Positions 19,319 through 27,399 of a stretch of 64,000 nt of DNA are shown one piece after another. Made by a program: the position numbers and the translations under genes. The first letter of the stretch is position 1; every line of letters starts with the position of its first letter. The stretch is from Pararhizobium gei. Its GTDB lineage: Bacteria > Pseudomonadota > Alphaproteobacteria > Rhizobiales > Rhizobiaceae. The stretch is from contig NZ_CP119409.1 in NCBI RefSeq assembly GCF_029223885.1, forward strand, positions 2,382,001 through 2,446,000. Direction: 5' to 3'. The notes under the pieces are model-generated. The model had not been told where the DNA came from. It did no database searches and worked only from the letters and a program-made list of their open reading frames with translations.

Positions 19319-19793
19319 GGTCGAGGTAAATTTCAGAAGCTCGCTTCACGAGATAACCGTGCGTCTGACGGGAACCGCGCTGCGAACCATCGAAAAGAAT
19401 TCCCTTGCGGCCGGGAGCCATGAAACGGGCGGCATCCTGATCGGCAGCTACGACCTGGAAGGCCGGACGGCGACGGTCAGCGAGGCGACGACCAAATCCA
19501 TTGATTCCCGTGCAGGACGCACGTGGTTTCAGCGCGGGGTACGGGGTTTGAGTGATATCCTCAGGCTCCGTTGGAGTATCGGACAGTATTACGTCGGCGA
19601 GTGGCACTCTCACCCCGGCGGCGCTCCGGAGCCGAGCATGAACGATATTCGGGAGATGCAGGCAGTCTCGAAGGAGTTCAGCTATCAGTGTCCGAGACCC
19701 ATCATGATTATCGCGGGCACGGAAAAGACCGGGATCGTCAAGTTGTCGGCCAGCGTGATGAAAGATGGCGTCCTTATCAGGCTTGTCGGTTGA
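19311..19793 (+). CDS. cap3: CBASS Cap3: JAMM/Mov34 isopeptidase
   Basis: A 160-residue metalloprotease of the JAB/JAMM fold. The zinc motif is intact: a glutamate in HETGGILIGSY (about residue 38) and H99-x-H101 in EWHSHPGG, followed by PSMND with the aspartate near 112. In type II CBASS, Cap3 cleaves the CD-NTase-target conjugate made by Cap2 and limits activation. It is the last gene of the operon, and with cap4, cdn and cap2 makes a complete type II CBASS. Confidence 0.9.
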   Translation: MSEVEVNFRSSLHEITVRLTGTALRTIEKNSLAAGSHETGGILIGSYDLEGRTATVSEATTKSIDSRAGRTWFQRGVRGLSDILRLRWSIGQYYVGEWHSHPGGAPEPSMNDIREMQAVSKEFSYQCPRPIMIIAGTEKTGIVKLSASVMKDGVLIRLVG

Positions 19794-20513
19794 AACGTGA
19801 TCAGCACCGGGTTGCGTCCACACGCCGACCATTTTCTCAGTCGCCTGGAATATTTGCACATTAGGCATAGAATTCGAACAAAACACGAACACGCTATTTA
19901 CACGGCCTTAACCCTGAGTATCCTATAAGTAGATTCGCGAACAGAAACCCAGTTGTGCCGTCAGCCGCCCGGAAATTGCTGGTATTGTCACACTGCCGTT
20001 TCTGCGGACGGGAATGACAGCCACCGGAATTTGGCTCGGCCGCTTCATCGTTCTGTGAGGAATGCAGAGAAGAGCGCCTGACCATTTCGCGTCAGCGAGT
20101 GCGTAGTGTTCGGATCATCGATGGCCGAAACGGCGAGCGCGTGCTGGTCCCGGTCAAACCATAGCCTTGCTGTTCAATTCTTCACTGTCCTTGTACCTGT
20201 CGTGAAAATACGGCTTCGATCGGTATTGAGACTGGGGTCCAGCAAGAGGTGTGATGCCAAGTTCGTCGCAGTTTTCAGTGCTCGCTGTCGGACAGCGAAG
20301 TCCAGCCCGGTATTCGCCATTCCTGCGGTCTGGGTTCCCGGTTGTTAAGTTTGCGATCTCATAAAATTATGGCTCGATATTCCACGCATGTGCCGGAGCG
20401 GGTCATCGTTTACCGAGGGCTTCCCTTTTTTTTCGTGACGTTAATCACAAATTAAATTCGGCCGGCAACCATCGATCGTCAACGAATGAGATTTACTCTC
20501 TTGGGGTTCGCTG
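19794..20513. other. 720-base stretch with no intact gene
   Basis: It separates CBASS from the PIN toxin. Apart from the possible zinc-ribbon remnant at 19955-20164, the open frames look like chance. The part from 20380 to 20480 is AT-rich and may hold the vapC promoter. Confidence 0.5.
19955..20164 (+). pseudogene. Possible small zinc-ribbon protein broken by an in-frame TGA
   Basis: From a GTG at 19955 the frame reads HCRFCGRE, meets TGA at 20015-20017, then continues open with FCEECREERL and ends VLVPVKP at the TAG 20162-20164. The two C-x-x-C pairs across the stop are what a short treble-clef or zinc-ribbon protein would show. The interruption suggests a dead gene; chance cannot be excluded. 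Confidence 0.3.
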
Positions 20514-21020
20514 ATGTTTTTGCTGGATACGAATATTCTTGGGCTCGCGAGGCGATCCAAGCCTCATCATCGCCTTTCTGCCTGGCTGGACGAACAGGAA
20601 TGCGTCGCTATCCCCTTCCCGGCCATCCTCGAAATCCAACGCGGGATAGCCTCGCTGCGAGAAAGAGACCCCAGCAAAGCGCTTGAGCTAACGCACTGGC
20701 TGGACAACATCCTCGAATCCGAGTTCGAATACCCGGAGATCACCGTGGCGGTTGCAAGACTACACGGCGAGATGCATTGCTGCAGACCACTCAAGCAACT
20801 ATGGCACGTGAGTCAAGGTCGTGATACAAAGCCAGGGCAAGACTTATTCATCGCTGCAATCGCGATAGTTCACAACCTACCGATTGCAACGCTCGACGCG
20901 GGCGACTTTCAGAGGATCGATAGTTACTTTCCGTTACCGGGCGTCTATCACCCGGTCTTCAGGCATTGGATCGTAGAACCGGGAACGCAGGAAGCATCGG
21001 CTGCTTGCGTCGCTCGCTAG
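20514..21020 (+). CDS. vapC: PIN-domain ribonuclease toxin, VapC family
   Basis: A 168-residue protein starting MFLLDTNILGLARR, with the PIN acidic residues visible: D5 in LDTN, E in ILEIQRGI, D in GQDLFIAAIA and D in LDAGDF. VapC toxins cut tRNA or rRNA and stop translation until neutralised by an antitoxin. Start ATG 20514 with TGGGG about 9 bases upstream. Unusually, no antitoxin lies upstream on the same strand; the only candidate is the convergent Phd-like gene, and both genes end in the same CTAG. It is somewhat longer than the typical 130-140 residues, the extra being at the C-terminus. Confidence 0.8.
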   Translation: MFLLDTNILGLARRSKPHHRLSAWLDEQECVAIPFPAILEIQRGIASLRERDPSKALELTHWLDNILESEFEYPEITVAVARLHGEMHCCRPLKQLWHVSQGRDTKPGQDLFIAAIAIVHNLPIATLDAGDFQRIDSYFPLPGVYHPVFRHWIVEPGTQEASAACVAR

Positions 21021-21217
21021 TCGCCCTGATCAAGAGGGCCGCCCTTGGCAAGAAGCGCGCCTGCGCGTTCCCGTTTACGACTTGCGACAAACTTTACTTC
21101 AAACAAGCCGTCGTCTGCGGCGATCCTCTGAATCCTGCCGGAACGCGCGTCATCAAGCAGCTCGTCGAGCTTGTCTTTTGCTTCCGCAACGTTCCAAGTT
21201 CGTAGCTGACTTCGCAA
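21017..21217 (-). CDS. Phd/YefM-like antitoxin
   Basis: A 66-residue protein with the Phd/YefM N-terminal DNA-binding pattern TWNVAEAKDKLDELLDDA, followed by a short tail ending KGGPLDQGD that could be the toxin-binding part. The start is inferred at TTG 21217, because AAGAGG lies six bases upstream; a GTG at 21235 would add six residues. These antitoxins bind their promoter and a toxin (Doc, RelE/YoeB or PIN types). Its stop (CTA, read on the reverse strand) and that of vapC are the two strands of one palindrome, CTAG at 21017-21020. Whether the two proteins pair is unknown. Confidence 0.65.
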   Translation of the reverse strand: MRSQLRTWNVAEAKDKLDELLDDARSGRIQRIAADDGLFEVKFVASRKRERAGALLAKGGPLDQGD

Positions 21218-21235
21218 TCCGCACCTCTTAGTCAC

Positions 21236-21596
21236 TGAATAGTCTATAGCACCTGAATCGGTACTCGCAAACTACGAACGTCCGGAGACATGTGAGGTCT
21301 TTCAAAATACCCAAATGTATTCAACGGAACCATGGTTTGCAGGCGTTTCAAGCAAAAACAGCTGCCCGCGCGAGTTCTTCAAAATTATGACTGAAGCTCA
21401 CATTTCTGCGTCAATTTGGGGTGCCGACGATTTGTATACAACGACTCCACTAAGGAGGTTAAGGCTCATGTTTTCGCCCCCTTCGGCTCTCTAGCCGCGT
21501 AAAGGCCTCGTTTGTCCCGTTGATTCAGATGTCCTTTTCACCCATCTATGGCCAACAAACACTTCGACAAGATTGCCATGGAAAGGGCCGTTAAGC
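21236..21596. other. Intergenic region, no gene seen
   Basis: It carries the promoters of the leftward antitoxin and of the rightward nuclease-like gene. I see no repeats, RNA gene or terminator that I can defend. Confidence 0.5.
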
Positions 21597-23216
21597 ATGG
21601 GCGAAAGTGCGGTGGCGGACGAGATAGGAAGGATCGGAGAAAGCTACTTCGACTACCAGATGTCCCAGACAGACCTCCTGGTGGGCAAGATAGACCCAGA
21701 CCGGATGGGTAAGGATCGGGTGATCGAGGCCAAGCTCGCCCCCCGGAACAACATGCTGTCTTTCGACAAGCGCCCCGCTCCGATGGCGTGTTCCATCCAG
21801 ATCAAGACGATCCTTTCATCGACGAAGGTCGTGAATGTCAGCTTGTCCGTCGCTGAAAGACTGGCTCAGGGGCTGTCGCCAGCATTCGTCTACATCGTCC
21901 GCCTAGATGACGACCGCAAGCCTACGGAGGTCAGGATTATCCACATTCTTGGCAAGGCCCTCGGCAAGGTCCTGAAACGCCTGAGGAAAGAGTTTTCCAA
22001 AGGCACTACGGAGTACAAGGACAAATCCATTACGTTCCCGATCAAGGAGGCCAAGACGATCGGTCTGCTCGGACACGACCTTTCCAGATATCTGAACTTG
22101 GAGATCGGTCCTGACATGGACGAGTACATCGAGAAGAAGCGCATGCAGAAGCGCGATCTCGGATACGAAAACGGCAAGCGCACGACGGTGACAGGTTCGT
22201 TCGGGGCAGCCGCTATTAACGATTTCATTGACGGAATGCTCGGACTGAAACCGCTCACCATTACCGCGTTGAAGGCAGAGGACGAACGTTTTGGCATTTA
22301 CCTGCCAGTTCCGTCGTTCCCTAAGTTCCAACCTGGATTGACTGCACAGTTGATACCCAAACCGAGCGCGCGGTGTACCTTGGTACTCGGCCCGACACAT
22401 GACGCTGCCGAGATCGTTTGCGATGTCACGTTCCCGCCGATGGGCACCATCCCGCTGGAATTTTTCAAAGCCCGCCTCAAGTCGCCGATCCTCGAGGCCA
22501 CTTTCTCCCGCGACGAATTCCAGGTCTCGACCAAGCCCTTTGCAACTAGCGACAGACGTACGATCGCCGAGTGGATTGCCTGTTACACCATTATCGTCGG
22601 CGTATCTTCTGTCGACGGCCTGCCGATCGGCTTGAGAACACCGATCGGCGTCGAGCACCTTGGTATCGCCAAGGGCGGTAGCCCGGCAGATGACATGGAA
22701 GCCGAATACACACTCAGACTTTTAAAAGCCATGCGTTCGCTCCGGGCAGAAGCCGACGTGGAAGACCGTCCGGTGATGCTCGATGACGTCTACCTGATGG
22801 CGTCCTACATATTGAGGGCGCAGAAGTGCATCGCCGAGAACTTCCGCGATGATGTCACGTTCAGTTTGGCTTCTCCGACCGACGAGAAGGTTCCTCGTGA
22901 CGTCGAGGTCGTGATCATCTCGGGCTTCACCCTTGGTGACGAGTATTACGTTCATTGCTCCAATTGCGCGATGCAGTCTTCCGTGGTGAACGGACTTCTG
23001 GCCTTTTCCCAGAGCGGCCCTCTGACATTCCTGGAGGCAAGCACCCTTGACGATTTCGACGGCGACTTGAAACGATACCAGCGCAAAGCGATGCGGATGA
23101 GCCGCTCGAACCTTTGCGTCACCTTCCTTACGGAGGGTACCCACGACGGCGAGTTGACGGAAATCGGAGACCCGTCCGACCATTCCGCGACGTCGCCACA
23201 GTTACCAGCAGCGTAA
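21597..23216 (+). CDS. Uncharacterised protein with PD-(D/E)XK-like N-terminus
   Basis: A 539-residue protein I cannot assign to a named family. The first 80 residues look like a restriction-type nuclease fold: EIGRIGESYFDYQMSQ, then a long insert and CSIQIKTILSS, where Q-x-K would be the last catalytic element; the acidic partner may be D or E in DRVIEAKL. The remainder has no recognised motif. Start chosen at ATG 21597; a TTG at 21573 is in frame. No operon partner is clear, though a small gene begins 32 bases later. The position in the cargo suggests defence, but that is inference. Confidence 0.6.
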   Translation: MGESAVADEIGRIGESYFDYQMSQTDLLVGKIDPDRMGKDRVIEAKLAPRNNMLSFDKRPAPMACSIQIKTILSSTKVVNVSLSVAERLAQGLSPAFVYIVRLDDDRKPTEVRIIHILGKALGKVLKRLRKEFSKGTTEYKDKSITFPIKEAKTIGLLGHDLSRYLNLEIGPDMDEYIEKKRMQKRDLGYENGKRTTVTGSFGAAAINDFIDGMLGLKPLTITALKAEDERFGIYLPVPSFPKFQPGLTAQLIPKPSARCTLVLGPTHDAAEIVCDVTFPPMGTIPLEFFKARLKSPILEATFSRDEFQVSTKPFATSDRRTIAEWIACYTIIVGVSSVDGLPIGLRTPIGVEHLGIAKGGSPADDMEAEYTLRLLKAMRSLRAEADVEDRPVMLDDVYLMASYILRAQKCIAENFRDDVTFSLASPTDEKVPRDVEVVIISGFTLGDEYYVHCSNCAMQSSVVNGLLAFSQSGPLTFLEASTLDDFDGDLKRYQRKAMRMSRSNLCVTFLTEGTHDGELTEIGDPSDHSATSPQLPAA

Positions 23217-23248
23217 GTCACACGTCGGTTTCGCACTTATGGAATGCG

Positions 23249-23518
23249 ATGAATCGGGCGATGGAATTGCGATGGAAGCTTCGCAGGACGTTCACCGTGC
23301 ATTTGTTCGAGGTTCCGGCACTCCGCATCAGTTCGATGTGCTGCCGTAACCCTAAGGAAGAGTGGTTCATGCCGTTCAAAGGCCTGGACACCTATTCGAG
23401 CGGTGTGAGTTACGATGTATACGTCGAGGACGTCGTGGCGAGGGCCAAGGCTAGGCTCTTCGAGATCGAGGACTCCGCGAGCTGGGAACTTGATGTCTCC
23501 GGGCTCGAGACAGCATGA
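23249..23518 (+). CDS. Small hypothetical protein
   Basis: An 89-residue frame starting at ATG 23249 (MNRAMELRWKL), 32 bases after the previous gene and probably in its operon. It has mixed charged and hydrophobic composition, no membrane segment and no motif I recognise. The frame is open further upstream to 23114, but that part overlaps the preceding gene and looks non-coding. Confidence 0.45.
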   Translation: MNRAMELRWKLRRTFTVHLFEVPALRISSMCCRNPKEEWFMPFKGLDTYSSGVSYDVYVEDVVARAKARLFEIEDSASWELDVSGLETA

Positions 23519-23582
23519 ACCCGGAATTGCCGGGCATGCTCTACTCGCGTCGCCACATCCCACACCCAGGTCGTTAGGGCCG

Positions 23583-23915
23583 TCATTTAATAAGCGGCTC
23601 CTCGAGGCGATAGATGCGGCTCCTGCATCTGGCCCATCTCAGCTCTCGGTCAAGCTGAAGTAACGGAGAGGTTCGTCCGTACGTGCCTTCCTTGATAAAA
23701 GGGTGACCCTTGAAGTGACCGAAGATATGCCGATGGCGCTCGCCTGAAACATATACGACCTCATCTACCTTCCATTTCGAGATCAAGGGAGCGTCATCGA
23801 GTGCCTGCTCGGTCGGCGGGGTTCCGGAGGCGATCCGCTCAAGCATCTGACGGTAATCCCGGATGTATTCCTCAACGGTCCGGCCGTCGGGCATGATGAT
23901 TTCCCGATCGTTCAT
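23583..23915 (-). CDS. Small hypothetical protein of the FtsH-like operon
   Basis: A 110-residue cytoplasmic protein beginning MNDREIIMPDGRTVEEYIRDY, with a basic C-terminal half (HRHIFGHFKGHPFIKEG). No family recognised. Its ATG overlaps the stop of the FtsH-like gene (ATGA), so it is translated with it and probably works with the protease, perhaps as an adaptor or substrate. Confidence 0.65.
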   Translation of the reverse strand: MNDREIIMPDGRTVEEYIRDYRQMLERIASGTPPTEQALDDAPLISKWKVDEVVYVSGERHRHIFGHFKGHPFIKEGTYGRTSPLLQLDRELRWARCRSRIYRLEEPLIK

Positions 23916-25900
23916 GGCCGTAGCCCCCGCTTGCGCTTTTCAGGTCTGGTTCCGGTCGTGGTGTCGTTGAGAGATGCAGTGGGCTCTGCCCGACCACGAC
24001 GTAGCGCCGCGATCAGCTCTCGCACCTCCGCTCCGCTGACCCGGCCCCGTTCCACGAGGCAATCGGCCAGCTGTTCCAGCTCGACCCTGTATTCCCGCAG
24101 CAATGTCTCCGTCTGCTCGAGCGACTCCTTGAGCCGAAGATCGACGGCGTGCCAGAGGTTGGCGTCACGGGCGCGCAGGGCTTCCAGTCCACCCACACCG
24201 CCAGCCAGGTCGAGCACCAGATTGTCGCCGAACCCGAAGTAGCGCTCGATCCCGGTCGCAAGGTCGGTCGCGATACGCAGGTCGGAGCCCTGCGCGCCGC
24301 CTCCGCTCGTTGAATGATGCCCGTAGACGACACGCTCAGCAGCGATCCCCGCCAAGTGGATACCGATGCGGGACATGAGGCTGTCTTTCGTTTCGAAAAC
24401 GCTTTGATTTCTCCTGTATTCCATGTGCCCAAGGGAACTGCCTGAATCATCAAGCGCGACCTGGCGATTGATGACGACCCAGAGCAAGCTGTCCTGGCTC
24501 GTGGCCAACGTCGCAATGGCGTGGCCAGCCTCATGGACGGCGACCCGCCGAAGTTCCACGTCAGACAACGATCTCGTCGGCGGTAGCGCTTCAAGCAGGT
24601 CTTTTTCCTCAAGCGCGCGCCCTTCCCTTCTGACACGGCGACGAACTTCGCGGGCAACCATTTCGATATTCGCTCCGGCATATCCGGCGCTCATCTCCTC
24701 GAACTTCCGGAGATCGCCGGGTGCAGCCAGCCCACGCAGATGTTGCCGCAGGATCGCAACGCGCGCGGGGCCGTCAGGCAACGGAATTCCGATGAGTCGC
24801 TCCAATCGGCCCGGCCTGAGCAAGGCGGGATCGATAACCTCGGGGAGATTCGTGGCCGCCACGACGACCACGCCAGGCCGCCCTCCCGCCGGATCAAGGC
24901 ATTCCAGCAAGGCGTTGATGACCTGACGCTTGTAGTCGAGGTTGTCGCCTGCCGTGTCGCTGCTGCGGTCACCAAAGGCATCGATCTCGTCCAGAAAAAG
25001 GATACAAGGCGCAGACTTCGTTGCCAGCTCGAACGCTTTGCGCATGGCTTTGAGCATATCGCCCAGATGACCCATGGCCTGCCAGCGGGCCGACGACGCC
25101 TCGATGATGGGGATGCCGCAGGTGGCCGCCAGCGCGCGCCCGTAGGTCGTCTTCCCGGTGCCGGGTTTCCCGCAGAGGACAGCACCGCGGTCCACGTCTT
25201 CCCATTCGATCAAGCCCGCCTTCCACGATGCGATGTCCCCAGCGAGCTGGATGCCCCAGGTGGCCGCCTCGCCGTATCCCGCCATGTCGTGCAGCGTCTT
25301 GGCCTTGGTCTCCGGTTTCGCCTGCTCTGGAATTTTGAAGTCGTCAGCTGCGGCGGCTCTTCTCAGACGACCGATGGCGGACCGCAAGGTCCGGTGAGCG
25401 TTGACCGCCATCTTCACCCTGCCGAAGTCCAGGCTGGCCAAGTACTCGGCATCGTCCGGCGTCATGCCTTCGAGACCGACCATCCTCGCTGCCGCCAGGA
25501 AATGGCCGGGTGTCGGCCGAACCAGAACGCATTCGAAATCGGCGATAAGTTTGACGTCGGGGTCGAGTTCTTCGAGCGAGTTGCAGAGGAGAATGGTACG
25601 CTTCGCCTCGAAAATGTTCCGCAGTTTGTTCACGATCGTGACTTCGTCGAGGCGCGCGATGAAGAGACGGTCGTGGCCGAACTCGTCGTACTGGGCCTCC
25701 GATCCCAGTAGTTCGGAGATCGCGGCGTGATAGAAATAGGTGTCCACGTTGACGCCGTCCGGCATCTGCAGGAGGGCCTTGAACCTCGTGTCGTGACGGT
25801 CGAGGAATGGTCGGAGGGCTTTTCTGACGGCGCACATGGCCACGGCGGTCGGAAACGTCAGCGTCGCTTTAAGACGCAGGGAAGTCTGGAAGCTTTTCAT
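23912..25900 (-). CDS. Soluble FtsH-like AAA+ metalloprotease (M41)
   Basis: A 662-residue AAA+ protease-like protein. Walker A is CGKPGTGKTTYG (about 243-250), Walker B ILFLDEIDAFGDRSS, with the second region of homology NLPEVIDPALLRPGR. The M41 zinc motif HEAGH is at about 455-459, with a later aspartate in QGSDLRIATDLA as third ligand, so both ATPase and protease look active. Unlike housekeeping FtsH it has no transmembrane anchor in its first 100 residues; instead a 200-residue N-terminal region of unknown fold precedes the ATPase. It lies in a three-gene operon between a TnsA-like protein and a small protein. Confidence 0.88.
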   Translation of the reverse strand: MKSFQTSLRLKATLTFPTAVAMCAVRKALRPFLDRHDTRFKALLQMPDGVNVDTYFYHAAISELLGSEAQYDEFGHDRLFIARLDEVTIVNKLRNIFEAKRTILLCNSLEELDPDVKLIADFECVLVRPTPGHFLAAARMVGLEGMTPDDAEYLASLDFGRVKMAVNAHRTLRSAIGRLRRAAAADDFKIPEQAKPETKAKTLHDMAGYGEAATWGIQLAGDIASWKAGLIEWEDVDRGAVLCGKPGTGKTTYGRALAATCGIPIIEASSARWQAMGHLGDMLKAMRKAFELATKSAPCILFLDEIDAFGDRSSDTAGDNLDYKRQVINALLECLDPAGGRPGVVVVAATNLPEVIDPALLRPGRLERLIGIPLPDGPARVAILRQHLRGLAAPGDLRKFEEMSAGYAGANIEMVAREVRRRVRREGRALEEKDLLEALPPTRSLSDVELRRVAVHEAGHAIATLATSQDSLLWVVINRQVALDDSGSSLGHMEYRRNQSVFETKDSLMSRIGIHLAGIAAERVVYGHHSTSGGGAQGSDLRIATDLATGIERYFGFGDNLVLDLAGGVGGLEALRARDANLWHAVDLRLKESLEQTETLLREYRVELEQLADCLVERGRVSGAEVRELIAALRRGRAEPTASLNDTTTGTRPEKRKRGLRP

Positions 25901-25938
25901 CGTTGTCTCTCTGAAATCTGGCTGGGAGGTGTGGGATT

Positions 25939-26541
25939 TCAGGGACGTATTCGGCGCACCATCGTCTCGGGTCCGAGCAGGGCATCGTCGAGATCGACTT
26001 CAAGGAAGCCAGAGAGGATGAGCGAGGCGATTGCGGCGACGGGTCTGCTCTCTTGGATCGCTCCAAGGCATTCCGCCAGTGTCAGGATTCCGTGCTCGTC
26101 GAGGGCGGCGAGGATGCGGACGCGATCGCCGAGGCTCGTGCGCCATGCTCCATACCTCAGGAGGTCACGGGCATTCTGCAGGCGGAAGCCGTTGTAGATT
26201 TCGTCGTGGGAGATTTGGAGATAGTCGTTATCGAGGCGGTCAACGGAAATGGCTTTGGAAGCCTTCCTGTCCGGCGCATCCAGATAGCGACGGGTGCCGT
26301 CGACGTGGTTCACCAAGAAGTCGGGACCTCGCTGCTCTGTCCGCCCGTCCTGTCCCAGCGGCTGGCATCGCCATGACAACACGGCTTTGTCTATATCCAG
26401 GAGGCAGGCCAGATCGCGGGCGGTCTGGGATCGGAAGACGGCGGGGCCGTCGCATTTCAACGTGGTCAGGGGATGGAAAGTTGATTTGTTGGCGGACGAC
26501 GTCCCCGCCGGGATCGCACCCGACTGATCGAAAGATCGCAT
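25939..26541 (-). CDS. TnsA-like nuclease-fold protein, catalytic residues apparently lost
   Basis: A 200-residue protein whose layout follows Tn7 TnsA: a nuclease-like N-terminal part (QTARDLACLLDIDKAVLSW, then RGPDFLVNHVDGTRRY) and a C-terminal helical part (ARDLLRYGAWRTSLGDRV...). D74 is in place in GPDFLV, but the expected early glutamate reads S/Q and the final basic Q/V-x-K element reads LDAPD. It may bind DNA or protein without cutting. Start ATG 26541 has GAGGAAG upstream. It heads the operon with the FtsH-like protease, 38 bases away, and lies 15 kb from the transposon's own tnsA. The family link is by pattern only. Confidence 0.6.
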   Translation of the reverse strand: MRSFDQSGAIPAGTSSANKSTFHPLTTLKCDGPAVFRSQTARDLACLLDIDKAVLSWRCQPLGQDGRTEQRGPDFLVNHVDGTRRYLDAPDRKASKAISVDRLDNDYLQISHDEIYNGFRLQNARDLLRYGAWRTSLGDRVRILAALDEHGILTLAECLGAIQESRPVAAIASLILSGFLEVDLDDALLGPETMVRRIRP

Positions 26542-26700
26542 GACTTCCTCGATATAATAGCTAATGACGACGGGACCGCTCGGCGGCCAGCGGGGTCAAC
26601 GTATTCGTATCGAGTGGGTCAGCGCTTTAAACATGGAAGAACATTTAGAGAACACGCCTCGAGATGTCAATCGCCAAAAGTATCCAAGGCAAATTCCCTT

Positions 26701-27399
26701 CTAAATTCGCGGTCCCCTTGACCCATAATCGCTTTTATATATCGGATCGGGTCCCCCTAAAGCTTTTGGAATATAGGCGATGCTCCTCTTTCCATAAGCC
26801 TGTTTCAGATGTGACCTAAGAGCATTCCTTACGGATTTTCCTCTGGCTTCATCCGGAGAGATTGCTCCATCGAGCGGCAAAATCCGCGGGATCGCCAGAT
26901 TTCGCGCTTCGAACTGGTCTCGGAGAGACGTCACCTCAGCCTCAGCTGCCGTAAAGGTGTGAATAACGGTTTCGTCTGCGGCGATTTTGGACAGGATACG
27001 ACTCAGGCCATCAGCGATGGTTGCGTCTTCAGCAAGCGATGACGTGAAGTAGATTACGAGGTCTGCCTTGGGAGGATGAGGCTCGTGATGCTGAGCCATC
27101 AGGATAGATGATGCAACGGCGAAACCCGTCTGAGGACGATATTTATGCCAAAGGGTGGAGACGCTCGGCTTCGCTTTCCGATCGAGGAGCACCTTGATGA
27201 AGCCGCGGAGGAACTCACGGTCCTGAGCGGATGCGACGATCACGACGGTCAATCCGCTGCATTCTTTCTCTTCGACGAACCTGGTCGCCAATTCGGTCGC
27301 GGCTTCAGACATCGCAGATGCGAAGGCTTCCGTGCCCTGCGTCTCATCATCCAGGATCGTAGCAAGGGTCTCGGAAATATCGAAAGCTTCAGTCGTCAT
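26701..27399 (-). CDS. Hypothetical protein, second gene of a nuclease-like pair
   Basis: A 232-residue protein with alternating strands and helices, e.g. LTVVIVASAQDREFLRGFIKVLL and ADLVIYFTSSLAED, suggesting a Rossmann-like or HAD-like alpha/beta fold; no catalytic motif is certain. Start at ATG 27399 (MTTEAFDISE) with GGGAACC upstream; the longer open frame to 27570 overlaps the preceding gene. The start overlaps that gene's 3' end by 11 bases, so the two are one unit. It ends 159 bases from the TnsA-like gene. Confidence 0.6.
   Translation of the reverse strand: MTTEAFDISETLATILDDETQGTEAFASAMSEAATELATRFVEEKECSGLTVVIVASAQDREFLRGFIKVLLDRKAKPSVSTLWHKYRPQTGFAVASSILMAQHHEPHPPKADLVIYFTSSLAEDATIADGLSRILSKIAADETVIHTFTAAEAEVTSLRDQFEARNLAIPRILPLDGAISPDEARGKSVRNALRSHLKQAYGKRSIAYIPKALGGPDPIYKSDYGSRGPRI

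Noticed and set aside
20106..20348. An 80-codon forward frame in the gap after CBASS
   Set aside because: No ribosome site or family feature, and another frame with cysteine pairs fits the stretch better.
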